DNA of 64,000 nucleotides from CAVRQM01 sp963756975 (lineage in GTDB: Bacteria > Pseudomonadota > Alphaproteobacteria > Acetobacterales > Acetobacteraceae). The position numbers were made by a program, and so were the translations under genes. The number at the start of each line of letters is the position of its first letter. Position 1 is the first letter of the stretch. The DNA lies in assembly GCA_963756975.1 (NCBI GenBank), contig CAVWPS010000001.1, forward strand, positions 496,001 through 560,000, read 5' to 3'. The notes beneath the pieces were generated by a model. The model had not been told where the DNA came from. It did not search any database and saw nothing but the letters and a program-made list of their open reading frames with translations. Below, piece after piece: positions 25,562 through 33,224 of this stretch.

Positions 25562-25767
25562 GCTGGCTGGTCAAACGCTCGTTCTCATTGAGCGGGCACC
25601 GGACGTCGGTGGCGCTGGAGCCGGCGTTCTGGGCGGCGCTGGAGCGCGCGGCCGTCGCGCGCGGTGTCGCGCTGTCCCGGCTGGTGGCCGATCTGGATGC
25701 GGTTCGCGACCCGGAGCAGCCGCTCGCGTCGGCGCTTCGAGTCGCTGCTTTAACGAACTTTAGTTAA
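25558..25767 (+). CDS. Ribbon-helix-helix domain protein
   Basis: A 69-aa protein starting at GTG 25558 and overlapping the queG stop. VKRSFSLSGHRTSVALEPAFW, then the helix ALERAAVARGVALSRLVADLD, then the C-terminal LASALRVAAL follow the RHH_4 pattern (beta strand GHRTS-x-LE, two helices, LASALR). It is probably a DNA-binding or toxin-neutralising protein; no partner toxin is adjacent. Confidence 0.78.
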   Translation: MSWLVKRSFSLSGHRTSVALEPAFWAALERAAVARGVALSRLVADLDAVRDPEQPLASALRVAALTNFS

Positions 25768-25821
25768 CTTTTTAGCGATATCCGGCGCGTCCATTGGACG
25801 GGCGTCTCCGTAAGGTCTGGT

Positions 25822-26073
25822 ATGCAAAACAATCACCGCCGCGATCCGATCAACCTCTCCAACCAAGTGCCGCACAGCGGCCACTGGCTCACGTGGGAAC
25901 ATGATCCAGCCATCCCGGATGCGCCGAGTCCGCTGATGCTGAGCGACCGCTTGCTCACGTTGGCCAAAGACGCGGAAAAAGCGGGCTGCGTGGGCGTGGC
26001 GGGCCGGTTGCTGGCCCTCGCCCATGTCGTGCTCGACCCGCCGGAACCCTGCGCGTCCCTCACGCTGGTCTAA
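25822..26073 (+). CDS. Hypothetical small protein
   Basis: An 83-aa protein from ATG 25822. The only structured-looking part is a C-terminal amphipathic helix (LMLSDRLLTLAKDAEKAGCVG, then VAGRLLALAHVVLD). I do not recognise a family. Its upstream region (25749-25801) is AT-richer than the surroundings, with short palindromes (CGTCC-ATT-GGACG at 25788-25800), consistent with its own promoter. A GC-rich stem-loop with a 4-base loop at 26099-26114 follows the gene without a T run. Confidence 0.5.
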   Translation: MQNNHRRDPINLSNQVPHSGHWLTWEHDPAIPDAPSPLMLSDRLLTLAKDAEKAGCVGVAGRLLALAHVVLDPPEPCASLTLV

Positions 26074-26164
26074 AAAGAGGCGCGAACCGAGGCTCCCCGC
26101 CGGCATAGGCCGGCCTGGCGCGCGACATTGCGACGACGTGGCGCAACCGTGCTAGGGCCGGGTC

Positions 26165-26938
26165 ATGGGAATTCTGGGGCGCGTGATCGGCGGCGTGGCG
26201 GGGCTGGCAATGGGCGGGCCATTCGGGGCCGTGATGGGCCAGCAGGTCGGGCATGCGGCCGAGAATTCATTGCGCGGGCACGCGGCACCGGGCCTGTTGG
26301 GCGGTGCGCGCATCGCCGGGCTGTTCGCGCGGCCCGAGGAAATCTACGCCCTGTGCGTCGTCGTCCTGTCGGCGAAGCTCGCCAAGGTCGACGGCATGGT
26401 CAATCGCGCCGAGATCGACGCCTTCAAAGCCGCCTTCCCGATGCCGCCGGACGCGGCGCGCGACATCGGGCGGCTGTTCGACACCGCGCGCGACAGCCCG
26501 GACGGATATGCCGCCTACGCCGACCAGCTCGGCCGCGCGTTCGAGGCGCAGCCCTGGATGATGGAGGACGTGCTCGCCGCGCTGTTCGCGATCGCGCGGG
26601 CGGACCGGCCGATCGTCGTCAGCGAGCACCGCATGCTGCAGGACGTCGCACGGCGGATCGGCGTCGGCGAATCGGGCTGGATGCGCGCACTGAGCGGGAC
26701 GCCGCGACGGCTTCGCCCACCGCAACCGGACGAGCCGGACGCGTATGCCGTGCTCGGCGTGTCGGCGCGCGACGACGACGCGGCGGTCCGGGCGGCCTGG
26801 GTCGGGCTGATGCGAACCCACCACCCGGACAGCGTCGCGGCACGGGGCGGCTCGGCCGAGGAGGCGGCGGCGGCCGGCGTCAGGGTGGCGCGGATCAACG
26901 CCGCCTGGGACCGGATCAAGCGCGAGCGCGGGCTGTGA
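26165..26938 (+). CDS. DjlA-like TerB plus J-domain co-chaperone
   Basis: A 257-aa protein. A Gly-rich N-terminus (residues 1-35, GVAGLAMGGPFGAVMGQQVG) may be a membrane-associating GxxxG helix. A TerB-like helical domain spans about 50-160 (LCVVVLSAKLAKVDGMVNRAE, VLAALFAIARADRPI). A C-terminal J domain covers about 193-257 (DAYAVLGVSARDDDAAVRAAW, MRTHHPDSV with the HPD tripeptide, INAAWDRIKRERGL). It should stimulate DnaK ATPase; clients are unknown. It stands alone, 70 bases before rnpB. Confidence 0.85.
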   Translation: MGILGRVIGGVAGLAMGGPFGAVMGQQVGHAAENSLRGHAAPGLLGGARIAGLFARPEEIYALCVVVLSAKLAKVDGMVNRAEIDAFKAAFPMPPDAARDIGRLFDTARDSPDGYAAYADQLGRAFEAQPWMMEDVLAALFAIARADRPIVVSEHRMLQDVARRIGVGESGWMRALSGTPRRLRPPQPDEPDAYAVLGVSARDDDAAVRAAWVGLMRTHHPDSVAARGGSAEEAAAAGVRVARINAAWDRIKRERGL

Positions 26939-27008
26939 CCGGTGGCGGTGCCCACGCCGCGTTGCATGGCACGTTGTGCAGCGGGGCCGACACGGGTAAC
27001 TGACGGGC

Positions 27009-27420
27009 GCCAGACGGCTGGACGGCCGCTGCCGCCGACGATCGCGGTGGAGGAAAGTCCGGGCTCCACAGGGATACGGTGCCGGTTAACGGCCGGCGGG
27101 GGCGACCCCAGGGATAGTGCCACAGAAAACAAACCGCCGATCGTTCGCCATGCGTGGTGCCGGTCGGCAAGGGTGAAACGGTGCGGCAAGAGCGCACCGC
27201 GCCTCCGGTAACGGGGGCGGCAGGGTAAACCCCACCGGGAGCAAGACCGAATAGGGGCGGCCGGCGGCGCGATCCGAAAGGAAAGCGTGACGCGGGGGCA
27301 TCCAGGCCCCGTCGCCCGGGTTGGTCGCGTCAGGCGCGCAGCGATGCGCGCCGCAGAGGAATGGCCGTCCCGGCGTCCGCGAGGGCGTCGGACAGAACCC
27401 GGCTTACAGGCCGTCTGGCA
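27009..27420 (+). ncRNA. rnpB: RNase P RNA, bacterial class A
   Basis: Catalytic RNA that removes 5' leaders from pre-tRNA. The universal core GAGGAAAGTCCGGGCTCC is at 27050, followed downstream by the GGTGAAACGGTGCGGCAAGA and AGAGCGCACC region (27170-27200), and CAGAACCCGGCTTACAGG near 27392-27410. The ends GCCAGACGGC (27009) and GCCGTCTGGC (27410-27419) are complementary and form helix P1. The length of about 412 nt is in the normal range. An open reading frame across it is spurious. Confidence 0.95.
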
Positions 27421-27440
27421 GCTTCATCTCGTCGGAAGAC

Positions 27441-27475
27441 AGACCCTCGCCCAACCTCCTCCCGAGGGAGAGGGC
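27441..27475. repeat. Degenerate copy of the intergenic palindromic repeat
   Basis: AGACCCTCGCCCAACCTCC at 27441 followed by TCCCGAGGGAGAGGGC resembles one arm and the core of the long palindrome after ftsZ (46277-46368), and both sit in untranslated gaps. It lies between rnpB and the dcw promoter. The rest of this gap (27421-27530) shows nothing else that I can support. Confidence 0.45.
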
Positions 27476-27531
27476 TTGCGTCCGCTCGGGGTGACGCGGG
27501 GCCAAACCATGATTGCAGACCCGTAATCCCT

Positions 27532-27560
27532 TTGACGCCCATACCCGCCCATGATATCCC
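27532..27560 (+). promoter_or_regulatory. Candidate promoter of the dcw cluster
   Basis: TTGACG (27532-27537) followed after 17 bases by TATCCC (27555-27560) is the best sigma-70-like match upstream of mraZ, leaving a leader of about 50 bases. The -35 match is good and the -10 match weak. The MraZ-type boxes start directly after the -35 and cover the -10, as expected for a repressed promoter. Confidence 0.45.
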
Positions 27561-27572
27561 ATGGCCACCCAG
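27538..27572 (-). promoter_or_regulatory. MraZ operator: four TGGG boxes at exact 10-bp spacing
   Basis: On the minus strand TGGGT, TGGGA, TGGGC and TGGGC are each separated by five bases. On the plus strand the CCCA cores start at 27538, 27548, 27558 and 27568. MraZ is known to bind direct TGGGN repeats with 5-nt spacers upstream of its own gene; here there are four. They overlap the putative -10 region, 45 bases before the mraZ ATG. Confidence 0.82.
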
Positions 27573-27616
27573 GGCGCGGCCCGGGTTGGCACCGTTTGGG
27601 GAGGGTCGGACGGCGG

Positions 27617-28093
27617 ATGACCCAATTCCTCGGCAGCCACCAAAATCGCCGCGACGCCAAAGGCCGCGTCTCCATTCCCGCCCCGTTCCGTGCCGCATTG
27701 CGCGCCGCCGACGCCGGCGTGGTGAGCGTCGTGCTGCGGCCGTCGCACACCCATCCCTGCCTCGAAGCGTGGCCGGTCGAGCAGTTCGGCCAGCTCGCGA
27801 CCCCGCTCGACGGCATGGACGTGTTCGGCGAGGAGCAGCAGGATCTCGCGACCTCGCTGTATGCCGACGCCCATCTGGTCGAGAGCGACCGCGAGGGCCG
27901 GATCGTGCTGCCCGAGGATCTCGTCGCCCATGCCGGGCTCGGCGAGACGGTGATGTTCATGGGCCTCGGCCGGATTTTCCAGCTCTGGGAGCCGCAGGCG
28001 GCCGAACGGCGCCGGGCGGAAGCACGCGCGCGCACGGCCGAACGAAAGCTCACTTTGCCCGGACAACGGCCTACCGGGACTCCGGCCGCATGA
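27617..28093 (+). CDS. mraZ: Transcriptional regulator MraZ, first gene of the dcw cluster
   Basis: A 158-aa AbrB-fold regulator that represses the division and cell-wall operon by binding TGGGN repeats. It has two MraZ half-domains: the first (about residues 1-60) with DAKGRVSIPAPFR, the second (about 75-130) with DREGRIVLPEDL. ATG 27617 (MTQFLGSHQNRRDAKGR) is chosen because similarity begins there; an upstream extension to 27551 would run through the operator. The stop overlaps the rsmH ATG. Confidence 0.95.
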   Translation: MTQFLGSHQNRRDAKGRVSIPAPFRAALRAADAGVVSVVLRPSHTHPCLEAWPVEQFGQLATPLDGMDVFGEEQQDLATSLYADAHLVESDREGRIVLPEDLVAHAGLGETVMFMGLGRIFQLWEPQAAERRRAEARARTAERKLTLPGQRPTGTPAA

Positions 28094-29034
28094 GCCACAT
28101 TCCCGTGATGCTGCCGGAGGTTATGGATATTTTGGCGCCCACGCTCGCCCATGGCGCGGCTGCGACGCTGCTGGACGGTACGTTCGGCGGCGGCGGATAC
28201 GCGCGCGCCATGCTGGAGCACGGCGCGGTGGTGTGGGCGATCGATCGCGACCCGGACGCGATCGCTCGCGGCGCGACGCTGGCGGCCGAGCATCCCGGGC
28301 GGCTGCATCTGGTCGAGGGGCGGTTCGGCGACCTGCTCGCGTTGATGTCGGCGCACGGCGTCGCACGGCTCGACGGCATCGTGCTCGACCTCGGCGTGTC
28401 GTCGTTCCAGATCGATCAGGCCGAACGCGGCTTCTCGTTCCGGATGGACGGGCCGCTCGACATGCGCATGGGCCGGGATGGGCCGACGGCGGCCGATCTG
28501 GTCGCGACCCTCGAGGAGGCGGAGCTGGCGGACACGTTGTATCAGTTCGGCGAGGAGCGGCTGTCCCGCCGGATCGCGCGCGCCATCGTGCGGGCCCGTG
28601 CGGAGGCCGCGATCACCACCACCGGGCAGCTCGCCGCGATCATCCGCCGCGTGGTGCCGCCCGACCGCTCCGGCGGGATCGATCCGGCGACCCGGTCGTT
28701 CCAGGCGTTGCGCATCCGGGTCAACGACGAGCTGGGCGAGATCGAGCGCGCGCTGGCCGGGGCGGCCGAGTTGCTGGCCGAGGGCGGGCGGCTGGTCGTG
28801 GTGTCGTTCCATTCGCTGGAGGACCGGCTGGTGAAGCGGTTCATGACCGAGGTTTCCGGGCGCACGCCGTCGCCGTCGCGGCACGATCCGGGAAATCTGT
28901 TCCGGCCGCCCGAAGCGGCCAGCGCGTTCCGGATGCTTGGGGCGCGCGCGCGCCGCCCCTCCGATGCCGAGGCGCGGAGCAATCCGCGGGCCCGCAGCGC
29001 CAAACTTCGCGCGATCGAAAGGGGTGCGGCATGA
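28090..29034 (+). CDS. rsmH: 16S rRNA m4C1402 methyltransferase (MraW)
   Basis: A 314-aa SAM-dependent enzyme methylating N4 of C1402 in 16S rRNA. The start MSHIPVMLPEVMDIL, SAM-binding DGTFGGGGYARAMLE, LGVSSFQIDQAERGFSFRMDG, SFQALRIRVNDELGEIERAL and VVSFHSLEDRLVKRFM are all family hallmarks. It overlaps mraZ and ftsL by four bases each (ATGA), part of the continuous coupling of this cluster. Confidence 0.96.
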   Translation: MSHIPVMLPEVMDILAPTLAHGAAATLLDGTFGGGGYARAMLEHGAVVWAIDRDPDAIARGATLAAEHPGRLHLVEGRFGDLLALMSAHGVARLDGIVLDLGVSSFQIDQAERGFSFRMDGPLDMRMGRDGPTAADLVATLEEAELADTLYQFGEERLSRRIARAIVRARAEAAITTTGQLAAIIRRVVPPDRSGGIDPATRSFQALRIRVNDELGEIERALAGAAELLAEGGRLVVVSFHSLEDRLVKRFMTEVSGRTPSPSRHDPGNLFRPPEAASAFRMLGARARRPSDAEARSNPRARSAKLRAIERGAA

Positions 29035-29774
29035 TCCGGCCGGCGACGCTGATTTGCATGGTCTTGGCCGCGGGCTCCGGGCTGTACCTGTATCAGGTGA
29101 AGCATCAGGCGCAGCTGCTGGACGAGCAGATCGCGCGCATCCTGAAGGACACCGACCACGCGCGGCAGCGCACCGGCGAGCTGATGGCCGAGTACGCCCT
29201 GCTGAACGATCCGTCGCGCCTGCAGGACTTGGCCAGCGCGCACCTGCATCTGCGCCCGACCGAGCCGACCCAGTTCACCAGCCTGGCCGAGTTGTCGCAC
29301 CGGCTGCCGGCACCGGGAGCGCCGCCGCAAGCGGCCCCGGAGCCGCCGGCCGATATCGCGGTGCCGGTCGCGGCCGCCCCCGCCGCGACGCCCTCGGCCG
29401 AGCTGGCCGAGGCGACGCCGGCGCCGGCGATCCGCGCGAAGCCGTCGGTGGTGGCCAGCGTCGCCCCCTCGCCCGCGCCTAATCCGGTCGTCGCCACCGT
29501 GCGACCGGCCAAGCCGCGGCCGAGCACGCAGGTTTATCAGCCGAGCCTGTTCGGGGCGCCGGTGCAGTCGGCGATGCTGCCGCCGCAGCGTCCGGTCACG
29601 CGCGCGACGCTGCCGCCGGTGCTGGCCGCCGCGCGCGCGATCCGGCCGGTGCCGCAGGACGCGCCGCCGCCGAGCCCGATCGTGGGCTCCGCGTTGGGCA
29701 TGGCGCGCTCGATGCCTACCAATTCGGTGTCCGGCTCGTTCGCGCCGACCCAGGCTGGCTACGTGACGCGATGA
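29031..29774 (+). CDS. ftsL: FtsL-like divisome protein with a long Pro/Ala-rich C-terminal extension
   Basis: Position between rsmH and ftsI, a short cytoplasmic start, one span (ATLICMVLAAGSGLYLYQV) and a coiled coil with leucine heptads (QAQLLDEQIARILKDTDHARQ to about residue 75) identify FtsL, which recruits and activates FtsW-FtsI. Usual FtsL proteins are about 90-130 aa. This one is 247 aa because residues about 95-247 form a Pro/Ala-rich, presumably disordered periplasmic tail with no recognised motif. Both ends overlap neighbours by ATGA. Confidence 0.82.
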   Translation: MIRPATLICMVLAAGSGLYLYQVKHQAQLLDEQIARILKDTDHARQRTGELMAEYALLNDPSRLQDLASAHLHLRPTEPTQFTSLAELSHRLPAPGAPPQAAPEPPADIAVPVAAAPAATPSAELAEATPAPAIRAKPSVVASVAPSPAPNPVVATVRPAKPRPSTQVYQPSLFGAPVQSAMLPPQRPVTRATLPPVLAAARAIRPVPQDAPPPSPIVGSALGMARSMPTNSVSGSFAPTQAGYVTR

Positions 29775-31804
29775 AGGGCGACGCCCCGTCCCCGTCCAGC
29801 CCGGCCCGGAAGTTCGGGGCACCGCGCGACGCGAGCGTGCCGCGCATGGAGGATGTGCGCGTCACCGCCCCCGATCTGAACCGGCGCGCGGCGCTGGAGA
29901 AGACTCGCGGACGGCTGGTGCTGGCCGCCGGCGGGTTCGCGCTGCTGTTCGCGGCGATCACGGTCAAGCTCGCGGACGCGACCATCGTGCAGCCGATGCT
30001 GCCGAAGGCCGAGACGGTGCGACGGCCGGAGCCGCCGAGGACGGTGGCCGCCGGCGGGTCCGTCGATCCGAACCATCCGACCGCGACACCGGTGTCGATG
30101 CTCGCCAGCTCCGACGCGATGCCGCACGCGTTGCGGGCGATGATCACCGACCGCAACGGGCAGATCCTGGCGATCTCGCTGCCGACATCGGGCCTGTACG
30201 GCAATCCGCGCGTCGTCATCGACCCCGCCGACGTCGCCCATAAGCTGGTCGGCGTGCTGCCGAAGCTGGACGAAAAAGACGTCGCGCGCCGGCTGGCCGA
30301 TCAGACGCACCAGTTCGTCTACCTCGCGCGCCAGGTGACCGCGCGCGAGCGGCTGGCGATCAACGGGCTCGGCATTCCGGGCCTCGAATTCCAGAACACC
30401 GAGCGGCGGGAATACCCGCAGGGCCGGGTGGCGGCGCACGTGATCGGTGGCGTCGACATCGACGAGCACGGCGTCGCCGGCATCGAGCAGCGGTTCGATC
30501 AGCGGCTGCACGACGATTCGACGCCGCTGAAACTGTCGATCGACGTGCGGGTGCAGGCGGTCGTCCGCGACGAGCTGATCAAGGCGATGACCGAGTTCCA
30601 GGCGATCGGCGCGTGCGGGATCGTGATGGACGTCCGCACCGGCGAGGTGCTCGGCATGGTCAGCCTGCCCGACTACGACGCGAACGAATTCGGCAAGGCA
30701 CCGCCGGACGACCGGTTCAACCGGGCGGTGACGGGCAAGTACGAGCCGGGCAGCACGTTCAAGCTGCAGACGGTGTCGATGGCGCTCGACGACGGTGTCG
30801 TGAACATCTGGAACGGCTTCGACGCGAGCTCGCCGATCAAGATCGGCCGGTTCACGATCAGCGATTTCGAGGGCAAGCACCGCTGGCTGACCGTGCCCGA
30901 GATCATCGCCTACAGCTCCAACATCGGGGCGGCGAAGATGGCGCAGGCCGTCGGCAGCGAGCGGCAGCGGGCGTGGTTCCAGAAGCTCGGCCTGATGACC
31001 CGCAGCCCGATCGAGCTGCCGGGCGCCGGCCTGCCGCTGTTCCCGGCGGTCAGCAACTGGGGCGAGGCGGCGACGCTCACCATGGGATTCGGCCACGGCA
31101 TCGCGGTCAGCCCGATCCATGTCGTCAGCGCGACGTCGGCGGTCGCCAACGGGGGCACGTATCACCCGCCGACGATTTTGGCCTTGGGCGACGACGCGAC
31201 CGACGTGCCCGGCACCAGAATCATGCAGCTTGCGACCAGCGACATCGTGCGCAAGCTGATGCGGCTGGTGGTGACCGACGGCTACGGCAAGTCGGCCGAG
31301 GTGCCGGGGTATTTCGTCGGCGGCAAGACCGGCACGGCGGAAAAGGTCAGCCACCGGGGCTATGCCAAGCACAGCAACGTCTCGGCGTTCATGTCGGCGT
31401 TCCCGATGAATGCGCCGCGCTACGCCGTCTACATGATGCTGGACGAGCCGAAGGCGGATGCCAGCACGCACGGCTACACCACCGCCGGATGGGTCAGCGC
31501 GCCGGCCGCCGGCCGGGTGATCGCGCGGATCGGGCCGATGCTGGGGCTGTTGCCGGAGACGACCAACGCGGCGGCGATCCAGGCGACGCTGGCGATCCCG
31601 CTGGTCCCGTCCCGCCCCGCCGGCGCGCGCGGCCCGGCAAGCCCGCCGCCCGCGCCGAAGCCCGAGAGCGTTCCGGTGGCGCGTGACGGGCAGCCGGCAC
31701 CCGGCCCGGCCGTGCTGCCCGCCAACCTGCCGACGCACCCGCCGGTGCCGCGCGACATGCGGCATGAGGCGAAATACCTGAAGACGGCCAATGCTGATGA
31801 GTGA
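29771..31804 (+). CDS. ftsI: Peptidoglycan transpeptidase FtsI (PBP3)
   Basis: Septal transpeptidase, 677 aa. A cytoplasmic N-terminus of about 45 residues and one span (LVLAAGGFALLFAAITVKLA) precede the PBP dimerisation domain (IPGLEFQNTERREYPQG). The transpeptidase domain carries Ser328 in PGSTFK, SSN (in AYSSNIGAAKM) and KTGT (Lys519). The last about 80 residues are Pro/Ala-rich (RPAGARGPASPPPAPKP) and extend beyond the normal end. It overlaps ftsL and murE. Confidence 0.96.
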   Translation: MKGDAPSPSSPARKFGAPRDASVPRMEDVRVTAPDLNRRAALEKTRGRLVLAAGGFALLFAAITVKLADATIVQPMLPKAETVRRPEPPRTVAAGGSVDPNHPTATPVSMLASSDAMPHALRAMITDRNGQILAISLPTSGLYGNPRVVIDPADVAHKLVGVLPKLDEKDVARRLADQTHQFVYLARQVTARERLAINGLGIPGLEFQNTERREYPQGRVAAHVIGGVDIDEHGVAGIEQRFDQRLHDDSTPLKLSIDVRVQAVVRDELIKAMTEFQAIGACGIVMDVRTGEVLGMVSLPDYDANEFGKAPPDDRFNRAVTGKYEPGSTFKLQTVSMALDDGVVNIWNGFDASSPIKIGRFTISDFEGKHRWLTVPEIIAYSSNIGAAKMAQAVGSERQRAWFQKLGLMTRSPIELPGAGLPLFPAVSNWGEAATLTMGFGHGIAVSPIHVVSATSAVANGGTYHPPTILALGDDATDVPGTRIMQLATSDIVRKLMRLVVTDGYGKSAEVPGYFVGGKTGTAEKVSHRGYAKHSNVSAFMSAFPMNAPRYAVYMMLDEPKADASTHGYTTAGWVSAPAAGRVIARIGPMLGLLPETTNAAAIQATLAIPLVPSRPAGARGPASPPPAPKPESVPVARDGQPAPGPAVLPANLPTHPPVPRDMRHEAKYLKTANADE

Positions 31805-33224
31805 ACTCGCCCGCGGGTTCGGATTGCCGGACCGGCACGCGACGCTCGAATTGCGCGCGGTGACCGCCGACAGCCGGGCCGCCGGACCGGGGACGCTGTT
31901 CGTGGCGATCCCGGGTGCCCGCGCCGACGGCCGCGCGTTCATCGCCGACGCGGTGGCTCGTGGCGCTGCGGCCGTGCTGGCGCCGCCCGGCACGCCTTGG
32001 CCGGCCGGCGTGCCGCCGCGCCCGCTGATCGAGGATGCGCGGCCCCGGCTGCGGCTGGCACAATTCGCCTACCGGCTCGCGGGACCGCCGCCGGAGCGCG
32101 TGGTCGCCGTCACCGGGACCAACGGCAAGACGAGCACGGTCGAGTTCACCCGCCAGCTCTGGACGCTCGCGGGACGCCGGGCCGCGAGCCTCGGGACGCT
32201 GGGTGTCATCGGCGGCAAGGCGAGCGCGCCCGCCATGACGACGCCCGATCCGGTTGCGCTGGCCGCGACATTGGCCGATCTGGCGCGCGACGGGGTGACG
32301 GACGCCGCACTCGAGGCGTCGAGCCACGGGCTGGCGCAATACCGGCTGGACGGGCTGAAGCTCGCGGCCGGCGCGTTCACCAACCTGACGCGCGACCATC
32401 TGGATTTTCACGGCACGGTCGAGGATTACCGCGCGGCGAAACTGCGGCTGTTCGCCGATCTGTTGCCGGCGCATTCCGTGGCCGTCGCCAGCACGACATT
32501 GGATGCCGACAGCCGCGCGGCGCTGACCGAGATTTCGCGCGCACGGCATCTGGCGCTGCGCTGGGTCGGCGACGGCGACGTGCGGCTGGTCTCCGCGACG
32601 CCGACCGCCGACGGTCAGGTTCTGGTCGTGCGGGTCGATGGGGCCACGCACGAGATCGACACCGCCCTGCCCGGCCGGTTCCAGGCCGACAACATGCTGG
32701 TCGCGGCAGCACTCGCGCAGGCGACGGGCTTGGCCGAGCCTTGGACGTTGCTGAGCCGGCTGACCGGGGTGCGCGGCCGGATGGAGCTGGCGGCCCGCAC
32801 CAACGGGGCCGCCGCGTATGTCGATTACGCGCACACGCCGGATGCGCTGGAGCGGCTGCTGACCGCACTGCGTCCGCACGCGCAACGGCTGATCGTCGTG
32901 TTCGGCGCGGGCGGCGACCGGGACCGTGGCAAGCGTCCGCTGATGGGCGAGGTCTGCGCGCGGCTGGCCGATGTCGCGATCGTCACCGACGACAATCCTC
33001 GCAGCGAAGACCCGGCGGCGATCCGGGCCGAGGTGCTGGCCGGCTGCCGCGATGCGACCGAAGTTGCCGGCCGGCGTGCGGCGATTGCCGCCGGGTTGGA
33101 CATGTTGCGGCCGGGCGACGTGCTGGCCGTCGCGGGCAAGGGTCATGAGCAGGGCCAGGAGATCGGCGGCGTGTCGCACCCGTTCGACGATGCCGGAATC
33201 ATTCGCGAGCTGGTCGGCGCTTGA
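31791..33224 (+). CDS. murE: UDP-MurNAc-tripeptide ligase (diaminopimelate-adding)
   Basis: Adds meso-diaminopimelate to UDP-MurNAc-Ala-Glu; 477 aa. ATP site VAVTGTNGKTSTVEFTRQL, then EASSHGLAQYRLDG and TNLTRDHLDFHG; the substrate-selecting motif DNPRSEDP specifies meso-DAP rather than lysine. ATG 31791 or 31797; either start lies within the last codons of ftsI (overlap about 8-14 bases). The stop overlaps the murF TTG. Confidence 0.96.
   Translation: MLMSELARGFGLPDRHATLELRAVTADSRAAGPGTLFVAIPGARADGRAFIADAVARGAAAVLAPPGTPWPAGVPPRPLIEDARPRLRLAQFAYRLAGPPPERVVAVTGTNGKTSTVEFTRQLWTLAGRRAASLGTLGVIGGKASAPAMTTPDPVALAATLADLARDGVTDAALEASSHGLAQYRLDGLKLAAGAFTNLTRDHLDFHGTVEDYRAAKLRLFADLLPAHSVAVASTTLDADSRAALTEISRARHLALRWVGDGDVRLVSATPTADGQVLVVRVDGATHEIDTALPGRFQADNMLVAAALAQATGLAEPWTLLSRLTGVRGRMELAARTNGAAAYVDYAHTPDALERLLTALRPHAQRLIVVFGAGGDRDRGKRPLMGEVCARLADVAIVTDDNPRSEDPAAIRAEVLAGCRDATEVAGRRAAIAAGLDMLRPGDVLAVAGKGHEQGQEIGGVSHPFDDAGIIRELVGA

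Noticed and set aside
26099..26114. GCCGGC-ATAG-GCCGGC hairpin as an intrinsic terminator
   Set aside because: No T run follows; in such GC-rich DNA a 6-bp stem is weak evidence.
27009..27420. Protein-coding frames across the rnpB region
   Set aside because: The region carries the universal RNase P RNA core and complementary ends; the frames are incidental.
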